This document shows, one piece after another, positions 9,001 through 18,900 of a stretch of DNA of 64,000 nucleotides. Made by a program: the position numbers and the translations under genes. Source of the DNA: Tribonema minus. Lineage: Eukaryota > Sar > Xanthophyceae > Tribonematales > Tribonemataceae. The first letter of the stretch is position 1. Each line of letters opens with the position of its first letter. A model generated the notes under the pieces. That model did no database searches and was not told where the DNA came from. It saw only the letters and a program-made list of their open reading frames with translations. The stretch spans positions 186,001 to 250,000 of the forward strand of contig JAFCMP010000018.1 in the NCBI GenBank assembly GCA_017506865.1, given 5' to 3'.

Positions 9001-11350
9001 AGCAGCTCTGGCACATCTACAGATGGGACAAGACAAGTCAGCTACGCATAAATTGTACTTCAACGCGGGCCCATGAACCTTCCTCTTCAACTTTGCTGGC
9101 ACTTCATGACTTGTCGGCAGTGCCTGCGCTCCTCCTTCAACTTCAACTTGATGTTCACAGCCATGGCTGCGGCCAGTGACTGAGCGGTGTCTGGGCTCCT
9201 CCCTTGCAGCTATTGCACGACTGTCGCGCTGTCTTGTACTTCTAATTAATTCTCGCTCAGGGCACGAAAAAGCCCAGATGAGTGGCACCTAACTTCGAGC
9301 TGGCTGTACGGAATCTACATGTCGTGTGACAGTCTGAAAGTGTCTCAACGGCAACCACTCAAACGCTGCCGCCGCCATATTGTACTTGTAGAAGCACTTG
9401 TACGCAAGTACGCGTACAGTACCCGTACTCGCACATGACTTCTGGGGCCGTACTCGTAGGGTTAGGGTTAGGGTTAGGGTTAGGACGAGTACGCGTACAT
9501 GATTTCGGAGGACATGCTCGTACAGAACGAGTACTCGTTCACCACTGTCATCCTCGTACTCGCACAGTACTCGTACTCATTTACTCGTCTCGTCCCAACT
9601 GTGGATACTTCTATGACGCGCCGCATCGCTCCGCGCAGCTGCGCGAGTTGCTGGTTCTCGAGGCAGCGCTCGTCCCCGTGCTGTGCGCGGCGCTCTCGCG
9701 CAACCAACAGACAATGAATGGCGCTTGTGCGGCTGGACTGACTTGAAATGCTGCACGTCTCAAAACACGCATCGCTCCGCGCAGCTGCGCGAAACGCTGG
9801 TGCTGGAGGCAGCGCTTGTCCCCGTGGCGTGCGCGGCGCTCTCGCGCGACGGCGCGCGCATCGTGCTGGGCAGCAGCGAGGGCGCGAGCGTCTGGTGCGC
9901 GGCGAGTGGCGCGCTGCTGCGGCGCCTGGCGGGGCACTCCGCGTCTGTTACGGCAGTTACAGCCGCTGCCGACGGGAGCGTCGCCACGGCGAGCGCGGAT
10001 CACACCGTGCGCGTGTGGGTGAGTGATGTGTGTGTTGTAGGCATCAGCAAGACACGTGTGCTTGACGACCAACTTCCACTGAAAATAAGTTGTGATTACT
10101 GGCCGAAATTCGCCCTTGTGACGCATGAATGCGGTGCTGCAGCATGCTGTGCAGTGCAGTGGTCACGGCGGTCACGGCGGCTGCGGATGGACGCGTCGCG
10201 ATGACGAGTGCGGACCACACCGTGCGCGTGTGGGTGAGTGAGTTTGCGTGCGGTGGGCATGTGGGTAGGTATCAGCAGATAGATGCGCTTGACCAGCTTT
10301 CACTCAACAACATGTTGAGGTTGTGTGTGGTGGGCGTGTGGGCATCAGCAGATAGATGCGCATGTCCAGCTTTCACTCAGAGACATGGGAACGCGTGCCT
10401 GCTGAATCTGCAGCAGACGCAACAATGCAATAATAAAATCAAAAATTGAGCATACTCACACCTGCCCGCAGCAGGAAATTTGGTTACCTGGGTTTCCCCC
10501 ATCGATAAAACACTGTGGCACTGCTCGACCTCCTCGCCGACTCGCTCCAGCGCCTCGCATGTCAACACCGGATCGCTGATAGCGTTGGTCACTGCTGCGT
10601 GCGCGATCTTGTCAACAGGACGCCGACGGCAAACACCTCTACACCATTGAGTGCCACCGACGCGCCGTCCGCGGCGTGGCGCTGCTCAGCGCGGCCCTGG
10701 AGCCAGGGTTTGACAGTCTTAACATAGGGCCGGAGAGCACGCCGCCACATGCAAATGCCGCGAAAGCGGGCGGCGTCATCAACGGCTCTGCTGAGAAAGG
10801 CAGTGGCCGCGGTGATGGCGGTGGCGGCAGCAACGACAGAAGCGAGAGCAGCGGCAGCGGCAGCCAAGATGGCAGCAGCGGCTGTAACGGTGGCGGCGTG
10901 GCCGATGGCGCTTGCGGCGGCGCTGTCGACGGCAGTAGCAGCAGCAGCAGCAGCGGCGGCGCCTGCGGCGGCATCGCCGTGACGCACGTGCTGACCGCGG
11001 GCGACGACGGCGCCGTGCGCTGCAGCGAGCTGCTGCGCGGCGGCCGTGCACGCGTGTCATGGTCCTCATGGCACCGTCTTGAGGCCGCGGGCGTGTGCCT
11101 GCCTTCGCCCAGCGGCAGCAGCAGCGGCGGCGGCGGCGGCGGCGGCATTGGCGCCGTGGAGGCAGCGGCGCTCGCGCAGCTGGCGCAGCCGCCGGACGTG
11201 CCGGCGTTTGTACGGCTGCGGCGCTCTGCGGGGTCGGCGACGGCGCTGCTGCCGACGCCGCCACGCGCGCCGCAGCAGCGGCGCGCGGCGCTGTCGATGA
11301 GCGGCGGCGGCGGCGGCAGCGGCAGCGGTGATCGCCGCTTCAGTTTGTGA
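1..11350 (+). CDS. WD40-repeat protein, six exons, 5' end outside window
   Basis: Probable beta-propeller scaffold protein; partner unknown. Exons read from splice sites: <1-270, 743-826, 1436-1791, 2929-3315, 9785-10018, 10619-11350 (stop TGA). The phases agree at all five junctions (1,1,0,0,0), giving about 686 residues in the window. WD-type strands are clear: 'GCTDGAVYVWDSAGR' across exons 1-2, 'LLSCSADGTARLWRIDG' at the end of exon 4, 'VATASADHTVRVW' ending exon 5, continued by 'DADGKHLYTIECH' in exon 6. Low-complexity Gly/Ser/Ala insertions lie inside blades (exons 3 and 6), and the C-terminus is Gly/Ser-rich. Intron 4 (3316-9784) is very long and contains an antisense ankyrin-like gene and repeats; joining exons 4 and 5 across it is inference, though phase and WD40 register fit. 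Exons 3, 4 and 5 each have partial duplicates next to them. Low-complexity insertions make the exact blade number uncertain. Confidence 0.72.
885..1435 (+). repeat. Tandem decayed copies of the exon-3 acceptor region of the WD40 gene
   Basis: About three degenerate units of roughly 180-200 bp precede true exon 3. Each contains a 'cagtacaggcg'-like stretch, an acceptor-like segment followed by a variant of the exon start 'GTCGCCGTCGTGTC' (near 1088, 1273 and the real one at 1436), then 'gggtgcgccgtgccgctg'. The upstream copies have lost frame or the acceptor. They look like tandem duplications of a segment spanning the intron 2/exon 3 border. Confidence 0.6.
1840..1957. mobile_element. MITE-like palindromic element, copy 1
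   Basis: About 118 bp with long imperfect terminal inverted repeats: it opens GTGCGCTCAGGTGGTG and closes as the inverse, CACCTGGGCGCAC. The internal arms repeat 'atgcgacgcatctcggtacc' in inverted orientation. It is flanked on both sides by AAATC, a likely 5-bp target duplication. A second copy lies at 38911-39023. It encodes no protein. Confidence 0.65.
1958..2740. other. Intron 3 sequence of the WD40 gene, nothing recognised
   Basis: Non-coding by my reading; open frames here are short and show no family features. No RNA gene or further repeat was recognised. Confidence 0.4.
2750..2945 (+). repeat. Tandem duplication of the intron 3/exon 4 border
   Basis: Two units of about 125 bp. Each has 'aggtg(c/t)taac', a 'ggcatgt' stretch, a GCGC-rich run ending in CAG, then the exon start encoding RG(V/I)V(D/E)FW. 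The first acceptor opens at 2804, the second at 2929. The second copy continues into the long exon 4; the first runs into a non-coding segment after 'FWTGLR'. Confidence 0.65.
3763..3965. repeat. GTAC-rich tract around a retrotransposon tail
   Basis: Short variants of 'acgagtactt' and 'cttgtac' are packed on either side of the 3.8-kb retrotransposon tail. A similar tract lies at 9385-9570. Both offer many GTAC targets. No coding potential is visible. Confidence 0.45.
3791..3903 (-). mobile_element. 5'-truncated tail of family-1 RLE retrotransposon
   Basis: 113 bp matching the 3' untranslated end of the element at 49114-54263, in reverse: 'attaattctcgctcaggg', 'gcgaaaaagcccagatga' and 'ctgaaagtgtctcaacgac'. 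It is flanked by an 11-bp direct repeat, CACGAGTACTT (3780-3790 and 3904-3914), a target duplication that contains GTAC. This is typical of target-primed reverse transcription that stopped early. Confidence 0.8.
4082..4390 (+). repeat. Two-unit tandem repeat with AT-microsatellite core
   Basis: Two diverged units (about 4082-4215 and 4248-4390) share 'cccgtccgttgaagtatggcc', a 'gatcatggc' segment, an 'atacatatatgata' core and 'cacggcggggcgcgc' followed by 'ctgtcagcc'. Non-coding and intronic with respect to the WD40 gene model. Confidence 0.6.
4655..4784. repeat. Foldback element with GTAC ends
   Basis: Inverted repeat of about 30 bp per arm: GTACATGTGAGGCACC at the left and its inverse GGTTGCCTCACGTGTAC-like end at the right, each followed inward by 'tggctatctggttt' or its complement. 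The loop is about 70 bp. It could fold into a hairpin and may be a small non-autonomous DNA transposon. Confidence 0.55.
4880..5066 (+). repeat. Two-unit tandem repeat, about 85 bp
   Basis: Units share 'aaatccaaaggtggcatg', 'gtgctaa', 'gcgaccattgcatgcac' and 'agcagca'. The second copy is diverged by several substitutions. No protein is recognisable. Confidence 0.55.
5225..5515 (-). mobile_element. Diverged tail of an RLE retrotransposon, subfamily of family 1
   Basis: In reverse orientation this resembles the 3' end of family 1: 'gcgcgaaaaagcccagatgg', 'cagaatctacat', then a degenerate copy of the last coding stretch ('gccatgtgcgtcacaacacg' and 'gagtactccatgcggagc'). It is more diverged than the other tails, so it is older or a sister subfamily. 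The boundaries are approximate. Confidence 0.6.
5568..7163 (-). CDS. Ankyrin-like repeat protein with N-terminal F-box-like segment
   Basis: Intronless gene of 531 residues starting at the ATG of 7163 (context AAGATGG, a good eukaryotic start; an in-frame upstream ATG at 7217 would add 18 residues). Residues 10-45 (LLDPVLVQCILAFL...) resemble a degenerate F-box. From about residue 110 there are 15 copies of a 26-residue repeat with consensus VLQWARANGCPWDE then TCSAAA..GHLE. This ankyrin-like class is common in stramenopiles and giant viruses. The C-terminus is acidic (GESDGSGDDFDDWYPM). A role in protein binding, possibly substrate selection for ubiquitin ligase, is inference. It lies antisense within the 6.5-kb intron of the WD40 gene. 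Confidence 0.82.
   Translation of the reverse strand: MAYSRTAEHTLLDPVLVQCILAFLRASLMLRSTSRTFNSAIDLRDAGEKHRTVAADAVASTTLMHWAVDIGLDPQFAAGSCVKQGELEGLRLIHTQYHFPLHSGYSQAAAGWGHLAVLQWLRRQGGRWNEGTCSAAARGGHFEVLQWAHANGCRWNKETCREAEAADTGNLEMLKWARANGCPWGRATGRTAACREDLVMLQWARANGAPWDEETCSDAAWTGSLEVLQWLRANGCPWDETTCNMAASFGRLEVLQWARANGAPWDERACSFAASNRHLAVLQWAGGHGCPWSEEACDYAAAGGRLELLQWLRHNGCPWDESTCAGAARGGHLHVLQWARANGCPLDESTCSAAALNNRLELLQWARANGCPWNEDVCSSAAERGHLELLQWAHANGCRWDASTCSAAASRGDLPVLLWARATGCPWDADTCSRAARCRSLEVLQWARANGCPWNEDVCSSAAEWGHLRVLQWARARGCPWSEETSAAAARRRRWRVLRWARENGCPCAPGNSGSGESDGSGDDFDDWYPM
7218..9233. other. Intronic stretch with telomeric repeat and decayed exon-5-like sequence
   Basis: No supported gene. 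At 8354-8376 there is a short (CCCTAA)n array. Between about 8430 and 8620 are fragments resembling the start of WD40 exon 5 (compare 'gctgcgcagctgcgc' and 'gctcgaggcagcgct'), suggesting an old duplicate. The rest shows nothing I recognise. Confidence 0.4.
8354..8376 (-). repeat. Interstitial telomeric repeat (CCCTAA)n
   Basis: Nearly four units of CCCTAA, the complement of TTAGGG, inside the long intron of the WD40 gene and just upstream of the decayed exon-5-like fragments. Confidence 0.85.
9242..9379 (-). mobile_element. 5'-truncated tail of family-1 RLE retrotransposon
   Basis: 138 bp matching the 3' terminus of family 1 including the last codons (Gly-rich 'ccgccgccat' end). An 8-bp target duplication TTGTACTT flanks it (9234-9241 and 9380-9387), again containing GTAC. 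Confidence 0.8.
9385..9570. repeat. GTAC-rich tract with embedded telomeric repeat
   Basis: Dense variants of 'actcgtac' and 'gtacttgtac' in both orientations. A (TTAGGG)n array at 9457-9484 sits between 'gccgtactcg' and 'acgagtacgcg', which are inverse of each other, as if the telomeric repeat split a palindromic ACTCGTACGAGT-like site. Confidence 0.6.
9614..9784 (+). repeat. Tandem duplicate of the WD40 exon-5 acceptor and first half
   Basis: About 155-bp unit. 'catcgctccgcgcagctgcg' recurs at about 9624 and 9772, each followed by exon sequence encoding L(V/E)LEAALVPV(L/A)CAALSR. The first copy runs off into non-coding sequence; the second continues as exon 5. Confidence 0.7.
10150..10385 (+). 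repeat. Duplicate of the exon-5 3' half and donor, plus duplicated intron segment
   Basis: 10160-10240 repeats the last 80 bases of exon 5 with its donor (product-like VTAAADGRVAMTSADHTVRVW then GTGAGTG). It is followed by two copies of an intronic unit containing 'atcagcagatagatgcgc' and 'ccagctttcactca'. The exon copy has no convincing acceptor, so it is probably skipped. Confidence 0.6.
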
Positions 11351-12490
11351 CAGCGCCCAGGATGGCCGCAGCAGACGCGGGCGTTCAACTGACTGGGGTG
11401 GTGCAGGGCAGCGTTGCGCTTGCTGCTGCTTGCAGCCTGTCCAGCCAGTGGGCTGTGACGATGGCGGCTGGTCAAGCAGGAGTAGCAGGCAGGGAGTGTC
11501 ATCACGGACGTAGTCCGCGCCAGCAAGCGCAGCATGTGCTTCTGTCGAGAGCTGCAGCACAGTTCAGCACCAGCATGCCGCACACTCTCAAACCGGAGGC
11601 GGCGGCGGCGTCGGCGGCGGTGTCGCTGCCTGCCTGCTGCGCTGAGGTAATGGTCAGTGCCCGGCAGAGTGCAGCTGCAGCCGGTGCGCTCGACGCTCAG
11701 CAGCAGCGGCTTACCAGGTGGAGCTGCAGCTACCCAAGCAGACATACATACGCCTGCGCTGCCGGCACTGCGCCACTGAGCTGGCATATCCTCTGCAGGC
11801 ACTGTCGCACACTGCCGCATTATAATTCGAGTGGCAGTGGCAGGATGGCAGTGACAGCAACCGTTACAGGTCCTTCTGTCTTGACAGCCGAAGACTCTGT
11901 TGGTGACTGCGACCGCCTGCACTGCATGTAGGTGTAAGTCAGTGTTGTCATGCGCGTAGACGCAGACATTCATTTGTGGTTCTGATGTCTGAGTAATGCC
12001 TGCAGTTTGGCATACCACGCACGGGCGCATGAGACAGAGCACACAACGTCCGTTCCTGCAGCATTGTGGATGTATAGATAAGGCCGGAGCTGTGAACTAT
12101 AACACGAGTGGGGCACGTTACCACGGTGCCCGGATAGAGACAGTATGACACATGCAAGCATCAACAACTGCAATTCAAAAATAAAGCACATCTGCAGTAC
12201 CAGACAACAACAGACTGCCACTTGTAAGATTTTAACACATCAGCTTTTGCCTGCGCAGTTGAAGTCTGCTGTCTGGTGCACTGCACCATCGAGCCACGTA
12301 TGCGTTTGTTGCATGCGCAGCTTGATTTCCCACTAGTATGATAAAAGTATAGAAGCATCATCAGCCTTGCTCAAATCGCGCTGGTCGCACCGCCAGTGGT
12401 GGCATCAAAAATTATTCTGCGACTGGCAGATGCATGACCCAATCAGAACGGGGAGGAGGGGGTGCTGTCACACAGGAGCATGAAAAAAAA
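11351..12490. other. Region downstream of the WD40 gene, nothing recognised
   Basis: Long antisense frames here continue from the low-complexity WD40 C-terminal exon and look like composition artefacts. No tRNA, rRNA or transposon was recognised. Confidence 0.4.
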
Positions 12491-14290
12491 AATCCCAACT
12501 GACCCCAGAGATATATATATAGGCAGCTCTCCCCACATTTGACAGTTTTTCTTTGGCAGCCCGATGTTTGGTGCTGCTCACATGGCATTGAGAATGCTTA
12601 CTGTTGCATTGGCAACCTTGAAGTGCAACACGGATCACCAAGGCTAAAGTCGAGGTTGCCGCTGACTTGCGAAGTTGACAGCAGGGTCTGCACCATGTGT
12701 ACAACGCTTGTGCAATGCAGAAGCACGCCTTGTGTGCTACGCAGCATGAACAGCAGTGCTTGCTTGTCACACGGTCGAGCCGTACTGGTTTCCCTTGCAG
12801 CAGCAGCAGTGCTCCGACAGCGCTGCTCCTCTTCGGCGAGGCTTGCAGATTCGGCCCGCAGCACTCGCAACTCTTTCATAAAGGCATGCACAGCAAGAGC
12901 GCCAGTGCTGCAGCGTGTGGTGAGTTGATGAAAGACGGATCAAAAAGATCGTTGAGCTCTAGGTGACAAGGGATGGTTAGCCGCAAGTGCCTTCCACCAA
13001 TAACCGTGGTCGCTGTCTCCTGCTCAGCACCATTACATGGGGCAGCATTGCTCAGTCCACATACTGTTGAAGTACGCAGCAGCGGCAGCCAGTTGGTATG
13101 GCACTGCCCGCCTTCTCGCATTCCTTGCTGCCACCGCCATGTAAGCAGTGCGGCCGCTACTGCCAGCGCAACCACCATAGGTGCTACACGTGACGTACGC
13201 GAATCCATGCTGCCGCGGTGCCGCCTCCGCCGCCGCCGCTGGCACCCCCACTGTTGTTGCCGCTGCACCTGCATTGCCGCTGCAAGAGCTGCTAGCACTG
13301 CCACCGTCTTCTGCCACTGCAGCAACAATCACTACATCGTTGAGCCACCGCAGGTGCATCCTCTCTCTACCATGCCTGCTGCCGTCACTGCTGCTGCTGC
13401 CGCCGCCGCCGCCGCCGCCGTTGCTACCGCCGCCGCCGCTGCTGCTGCTGTTGCTGCTGTGTGCCCCGCCTGTATGCTGCCTGCTTGCCTGTGCAGACTT
13501 TGTCTCGTCATTGCCGTTGAGCATCATCAGCAATGCATGTGCATGATAGGCGCGGAGCCTGCTGCCGTGCATTACGCAAACGCGAACGAGATGCTGCAGC
13601 ATACGGTGAACGAGCCACACAAGTCGCAAGAGCTGGGCACATGGTGTACAATTACAAAATCGTGTGCACAAACACTGAGCGTACTGAATGTGACTACTGG
13701 ACTGCCGACACGTCCGACGAGAGGCACCAGCGCTGGCGTTGCCGCCGTCATATGGGGGTTGCGTCTAGGTCAGAAGGACCTTTGTGCGCTGCGCTGATGG
13801 TCGTTGTGCCGCATACTTACAAGCATCACCCTCTGTGACGCTGCTAACCACAACAATTCAGCGCAGTTCACCTTGTCACCGCCTACAGTACAGTGCAGTA
13901 CAGCACAGGACACGGCTACAGGCCGGCGGTCCTGAGTAAGTTGCTGGCAGCTGCTAGGAGCAGCACGGTGGTGGCGGGCAGCCAGCGCACTCCGCGCTGC
14001 TGGCGCAGCCGCTGCCTCCGTGCCGTCAGCATCACACACCGCGTTCGCCCCCCTAGATGCCGGTGCGCCTGCTGTCCGCGCTGCGCCGCTGCCGCTGTCG
14101 CTGGTGTCGCAACGCGCGCCCCCTGCGCCGCCGAAGTCACTCCTGCCGCGATGCGTCCCGCTGACCGCCTTGCTGCGACCGCCTGCAACTTGCCGCAAGC
14201 GGCGCTGCTGCACCTGCTGCAGCGCACTCTAGCGCAGCGCACACTGAATGCGGCGCGCGCCTCCGGCAGCAGCGCGCGCCCCCGCGCCAG
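12491..14290 (-). other. Low-complexity region, possible exons, unassigned
   Basis: Frames on the minus strand encode a short helical segment near 12800-12890 (KELRVLRAESASLAEEEQ, coiled-coil like) and Ser/Gly-rich tracts near 13250-13480. The trinucleotide runs make frames open by chance on both strands. I cannot join these into a gene. An exon of an unidentified coiled-coil protein is possible. Confidence 0.2.
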
Positions 14291-14293
14291 CGC

Positions 14294-14569
14294 TCAGCGC
14301 GAGTGGATGCGGTCCAGCCGCTGCCCCTCCTCAAGGTCGATGCTCGTGAGCGCGTGCTGCGGCGGCGGCGACGGCGTCTCCCCGTGCGCGCCCCCGCCGT
14401 GCGCGCCGCCGCCGCCGCCGCCGCCGAAGAAGAAGACGCCCGCCGCGCCACTCGCGCGCGCCGTCTGCGCAAACGTCCATGCGCTCGGCGACATTGCCGC
14501 CACGGCCTCCGCGTCCTTGGCGGCGATGAGCCGCGAGAAGCGCCGCTGCAGCAGCCCCCTGCCGCCACT

Positions 14570-14602
<33 letters not shown>

Positions 14603-15379
14603 TGCTGCTGCAGCGCGCGTGCTCTCGGGCACGATGATCGCCTCGATGACGTCATCACCGTCGTGGTGAACGGGGGGGGACGCGGGGCGGGGGGTGAGTA
14701 GGCGGAGCGCTGCCGCCTCATGGATGGGGTAGGCGGGCGCGAGCGCGTGCGGCTTGCCGCTGCTGCCGAAGATGTCGAGGCCGCGCAGGCGGCGCCGCCA
14801 GACGTAGACGCCCGCCGCGATGATTGGCAGCAGGATGACGAAGACCATGATGCCGGCGTTGTTGCGAAACAGTGGGCCCAGTCCCAGGCCCTGGCCGGTG
14901 TCAGTATAGCCAGCGTCGAACATGATGAATGCAGGGCTGGTGGTGGTGGCGTCTTGTTGGTCCGCGTCGATTCTGATGAAGAAGGCGAAGTCTCTCAGGT
15001 GCTCGCCGTCTCGGACGAGGACGGGGCTGAGGTAAGGCCGTGGCAGGAACGTGAGGGAGGTGTAGGGACTGCTGGTGCTCAACCGCACCTCCCGCGTCGC
15101 CGTCATGTCCATGGCTTCCTTGTGAGTCGCCAGCAGGTACACGCTGACGTCGGTGACTGTCGGGTCCTTGCTCCATTTGACCACCTGCGCAGAGCCAATG
15201 TCCCACTGCGTCCTGCTGGTCGGGGTGAGCACCGCTATTGCCGGCGCTGCAGCTGCTCGTCTGCTGCCATGCTCGTGTACAGCAAGCGCCGAAGTCCTGG
15301 CTCTACATTCGGGTCTGCTGCTACCCCACACACATAGCCACAGCACCGCACGCAACGTGCGTCTGCTCATGATCAGCAT
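14294..15379 (-). CDS. Single-pass type I membrane protein with secreted beta-sandwich-like domain
   Basis: Open frame of 361 residues, start ATG at 15379 (a second ATG is three codons in). Residues 5-27 form a signal peptide (RRTLRAVLWLCVWG core). Residues 46-150 contain AIAVLTPTSRTQWDIGS then VVKWS, the pattern at the start of Kre9/Knh1-type and related Ser/Thr-rich extracellular domains (weak similarity, inference). Residues 174-194 (AGIMVFVILLPIIAAGVYVW) are a transmembrane helix followed by RRRLRG, so the roughly 165-residue tail is cytosolic. The tail is Gly/Ala/Pro-rich with a poly-Gly stretch. Extracellular matrix or cell-surface role is inferred. No intron is needed. Confidence 0.65.
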
Positions 15380-15951
15380 CGTCTGCGGACTGCGCCGAGT
15401 GCAGTCATGCTCTCATTGCTAGCTACCCAATTGCATGCTGGCTCAAAAGCTTGCAGCGCAGGTTTAGCGAAAGTCTCTCAATGCAGCCACCACGTTTGTT
15501 GCTGATGTCTGCAGCATCCTCTCCAGAGTGCGCGACGGTTTCGTTTTCGGAAACGCCATTTGTCGGGGTATGCTGCTGTACGTATGGACTTGTATTTATA
15601 AAGGCCCAAGGGAGGCCGGGTTGCCTATGCAATCGAAAAGCTTGCGTCAACGCAGCAGCCTAGTCTGCGTACAGCCTGTACACATTGCACATCCACATGA
15701 TTGCATGGTGTGTCATTGACAAATTTCTTGCACATTCGTGAATGCATGTTCAAGTAAGCTTTATGCACGTACGACGGTGTTGCTGAGAGTGCGTGTCATG
15801 TGCTGGTGAGACACCTACAAACAGTAATTAATGTGCATTCTCGAAGGTTTCACAAGTCACCAGCTCAGGGCATGCACGTGATGGCGAGGACGAAATGTGC
15901 AGTTGCTCCGCGTGCAGTGTCACCATAATAGACACGACCATGCACATGCAT
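15380..15951. other. Intergenic, nothing recognised
   Basis: Upstream region of the membrane-protein gene and left flank of a retrotransposon. No convincing coding or RNA features. Confidence 0.4.
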
Positions 15952-15960
15952 GTACCCACT

Positions 15961-18900
15961 CGTGGCGGCCGCGGCGGCGGCGGAGGGGGCCCCCGAGCGG
16001 CAGGTGCGGCGACAGCAGCGGCAGCGCCTGCAGGCGCAGCAGGTGGGGCAGGTGGGCTTTTCACGTGGACCATCTCAACCCCCGCAGATGCAGCAGTGCT
16101 TGACAGCATCAGCCTCGATGAGCTGTGCAAGCTGCAGTTCGCGACAACTAGAAGCCTTGCAAGACCACGCAATCGCTGCTATGTGGGAGCTGCACTGGAG
16201 AACGCAGCAACACATCTGCTGGCACACACAATGACGATGTTCATCAATGCGGCGCGTGAGCCAGATTCCGCAGGGCGGGTGCAGCGACTGCAAAGATCCA
16301 CAATTCTACACCACCTCATGCCATCACTCATCACCTCCACGGATGGCGCACCGGGCATCACTCGCTCCGACAGAATCAGAATGTTGGCACGCGGCGAGCT
16401 TGACCGGTTAGTGCCAGCGCTCCTCGCACACGCGCGTGCGCACCGGCGCTGGCGCGCGCGCCAGCAAACGGAGGCAGCGATCAACGCCTACGTCCTACAG
16501 TGCATGGGCACACGGGGGGGGCTACAGCAGGCAGCGCGCTTCCTTCAGCCCAAAACGGTGGCGACACCTGATGATGACTGCTTTGCCGCCATGCAGTCCA
16601 AACGCCCCCCCGCTGCGCCAGGGGAACAACTACATGAGCTATCCGGCATAGTTGATTAGCTTGTGCCAGTGGCGAAAGCAGCCGATATGCCAGCAGAACT
16701 CAGCCTGTTGCAGGGGGAGGGAATTGAGCCGGAGACGGTTGCCAAGCTCATCCAGCGAGCAAGCCCATACAGTGGAGCAGGCCCATCGGGGCTGCGCTAC
16801 AGCCACCTGCAGGATGCGCTACGCACAAGCTGGGAACGGCATGAGTTTGCTGCTGTCCTCACACGGTGGCTTCAGACCGTTATGCGGGAGGCTGCGCGGC
16901 TGCCGGATGCCTTCTGGCAGTTGCATGGCGCGGGACGCCTGACGCCACTTGCAGAACAGCAGGAAGATGGTACAGCAAAACAGCGGCCCATCGTTTGCGG
17001 CGAGGTGCTGCAGCGACTATGCACTTCGGTGTACGTGGCAGACCGCAAAGACTTTTTGGCGGAGCTACTTGAGCCAGATGGGCAGTATGGGGTAGCTGTC
17101 TCAGCAGGAGCGGAGAAAGCGGCCATGGCCGGCAAACTCGCATATGAGCTTGGTCACTGGCAGTTCATGCTGGACCTCAAGAATGCCTTCAACATGGTGT
17201 TCGTCCTGGCGGCAGCGAAATGGGTAGCAGCACAGCTGCCGGACTTCCTCGACTACTTCATCGGCACATACGTGCGCACTCGGCCGCGCCTGCTGTTCCA
17301 GCACATCGACGGCTCCACGCGCGTCATCATGTCTCAGCGCGGGTTTAAGCAGGGGGACCCCGCGGCACCGATGCTCTTTTGCGGCGCCATTGCTCAGTGC
17401 TTGAAACGGTTCAATGAGGCGGCGGCCGCGCAGCGCGCGCGCAGGCGGATGGGTGCCTACATGGACGACGCCAACGTCTGAACAGGCGCCTGCACGCTAA
17501 CTCTGGATGACATACAGGCAGTGGCACAGCTCAAACAACACTTTGCGGAGGTGGGGCTGGAGCTAAACCTCACCAAGTCACGCGCGCTGCCTGGCAGGGG
17601 GCATGTGGTGACAGACCACGAGCGGCAACTGCTGCAGCAGCTGGGCGTTCAGCTAGTGGGGGATACTGACGAAAATCAGAACCGCGGAGCTGTGTTGCTG
17701 GGGGTGTCGGTGGGCCATAGTACACAGCAGCTCTGTGGAGGCATGGCTGCGCAGGGAAGCGGGTGCCGGCGGGGCAGGGGCTCGATTCGCAGAGCGATGC
17801 GCGCGCCTGACATCTCCGAGGGCTATGTTCAGGTTACTGCGCTACTGCGTGGTGCCTTGCATGACGTACTGTCTGCGCACCATCCCCACTTCACAAACAG
17901 CGCGACCCACCAAGGAGTGGGATCGGGTCACGCAGTGGGTGCTCGAACACTCAATGGGCCTGCAGCCACCAGGCCAGACCTGGCGCCAGTTTGAGCAAAG
18001 TGGTGCCCGCTTCCATCCGGCAGCGAACGGCCCCGCCCTACAACAAGCGCGACTCCCAACACGGCATGGCGGCCTTGGCATTACCAGCGCCTGCGACATC
18101 GCTGATGCTGCGTATGTGGCGGGCACGCTGCAAGCGCTGCAACCAGCACTCTCTGGATGGGCGGGGGTGCTGCAGCAGGCGACTCCTCAAGCCGCACACA
18201 ACGCTGCTGAGGATGCGGCACCACAAGCGGCGCCGGCTGCAGCGGCAGTAGCACCAGCACCAGCAGCACCAGCAGCCGCAACTGTTACACTGGCAGCGGC
18301 AGCGGCGGTTACCAGTGGAGGCGCGACCGCTCCACCGGCAGCGGCAACTGCATCAGCGGCAGGCCGCGCTCATGGCGCAGCCATTCCGGCGACACACGGC
18401 GCAGCTACCGCTGGATCAGGGCCGCTGCGGCAGCACAGGCGGCACCAGCGGCAGCAGCGGCGGCGCACGACGCAATCACTCCGGCGGCAGCAGCAGCGGC
18501 GGCAGCAGCAGCTGCTCCAGCATCAGAGGCAGCAGCAGCGGCAGCACATGTTGCACCTCAAGCGGCATCGGCGGCATCACTAGCTGCGGCAGCATCACCA
18601 GCAGCTGCTGCGGGCATAGGCAACACAGCTGCTCCATGCCCTACTAGGGCTGCTGCAGCACCTGCAACAGGAGCAGCGGCAGCAGGCGGCGCCGCAACCG
18701 TGTCGACTGCGACAGCGGCGACGGCGGTGGCAGCGGCCAATGCGGCAGGCGCTGCACCAGCACCTGCGGCAGCAGCGACACCAGCAGAAGCAACGGCAGG
18801 CGGCGCAGCTGCTCCAGCGCGCGCAGCAGCGGCAGCCATCAATGCAGGCGCTGCACGCTCCACACCAGCAATGCTACAAGGCGCAGCAGCAGCAGAGGTG

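Noticed and set aside
10639..12042. Long antisense ORF (467 codons) opposite the WD40 C-terminal exon
   Set aside because: Composition artefact of Gly/Ser-coding GGC/AGC runs read backwards; Pro/Arg/Cys-rich with no domain, while the plus strand fits WD40 and exon phases.
13033..13671. 212-codon Ser/Gly-rich minus-strand ORF
   Set aside because: Low-complexity trinucleotide runs keep it open; flanks do not form a continuous gene. Kept only as an unassigned region.
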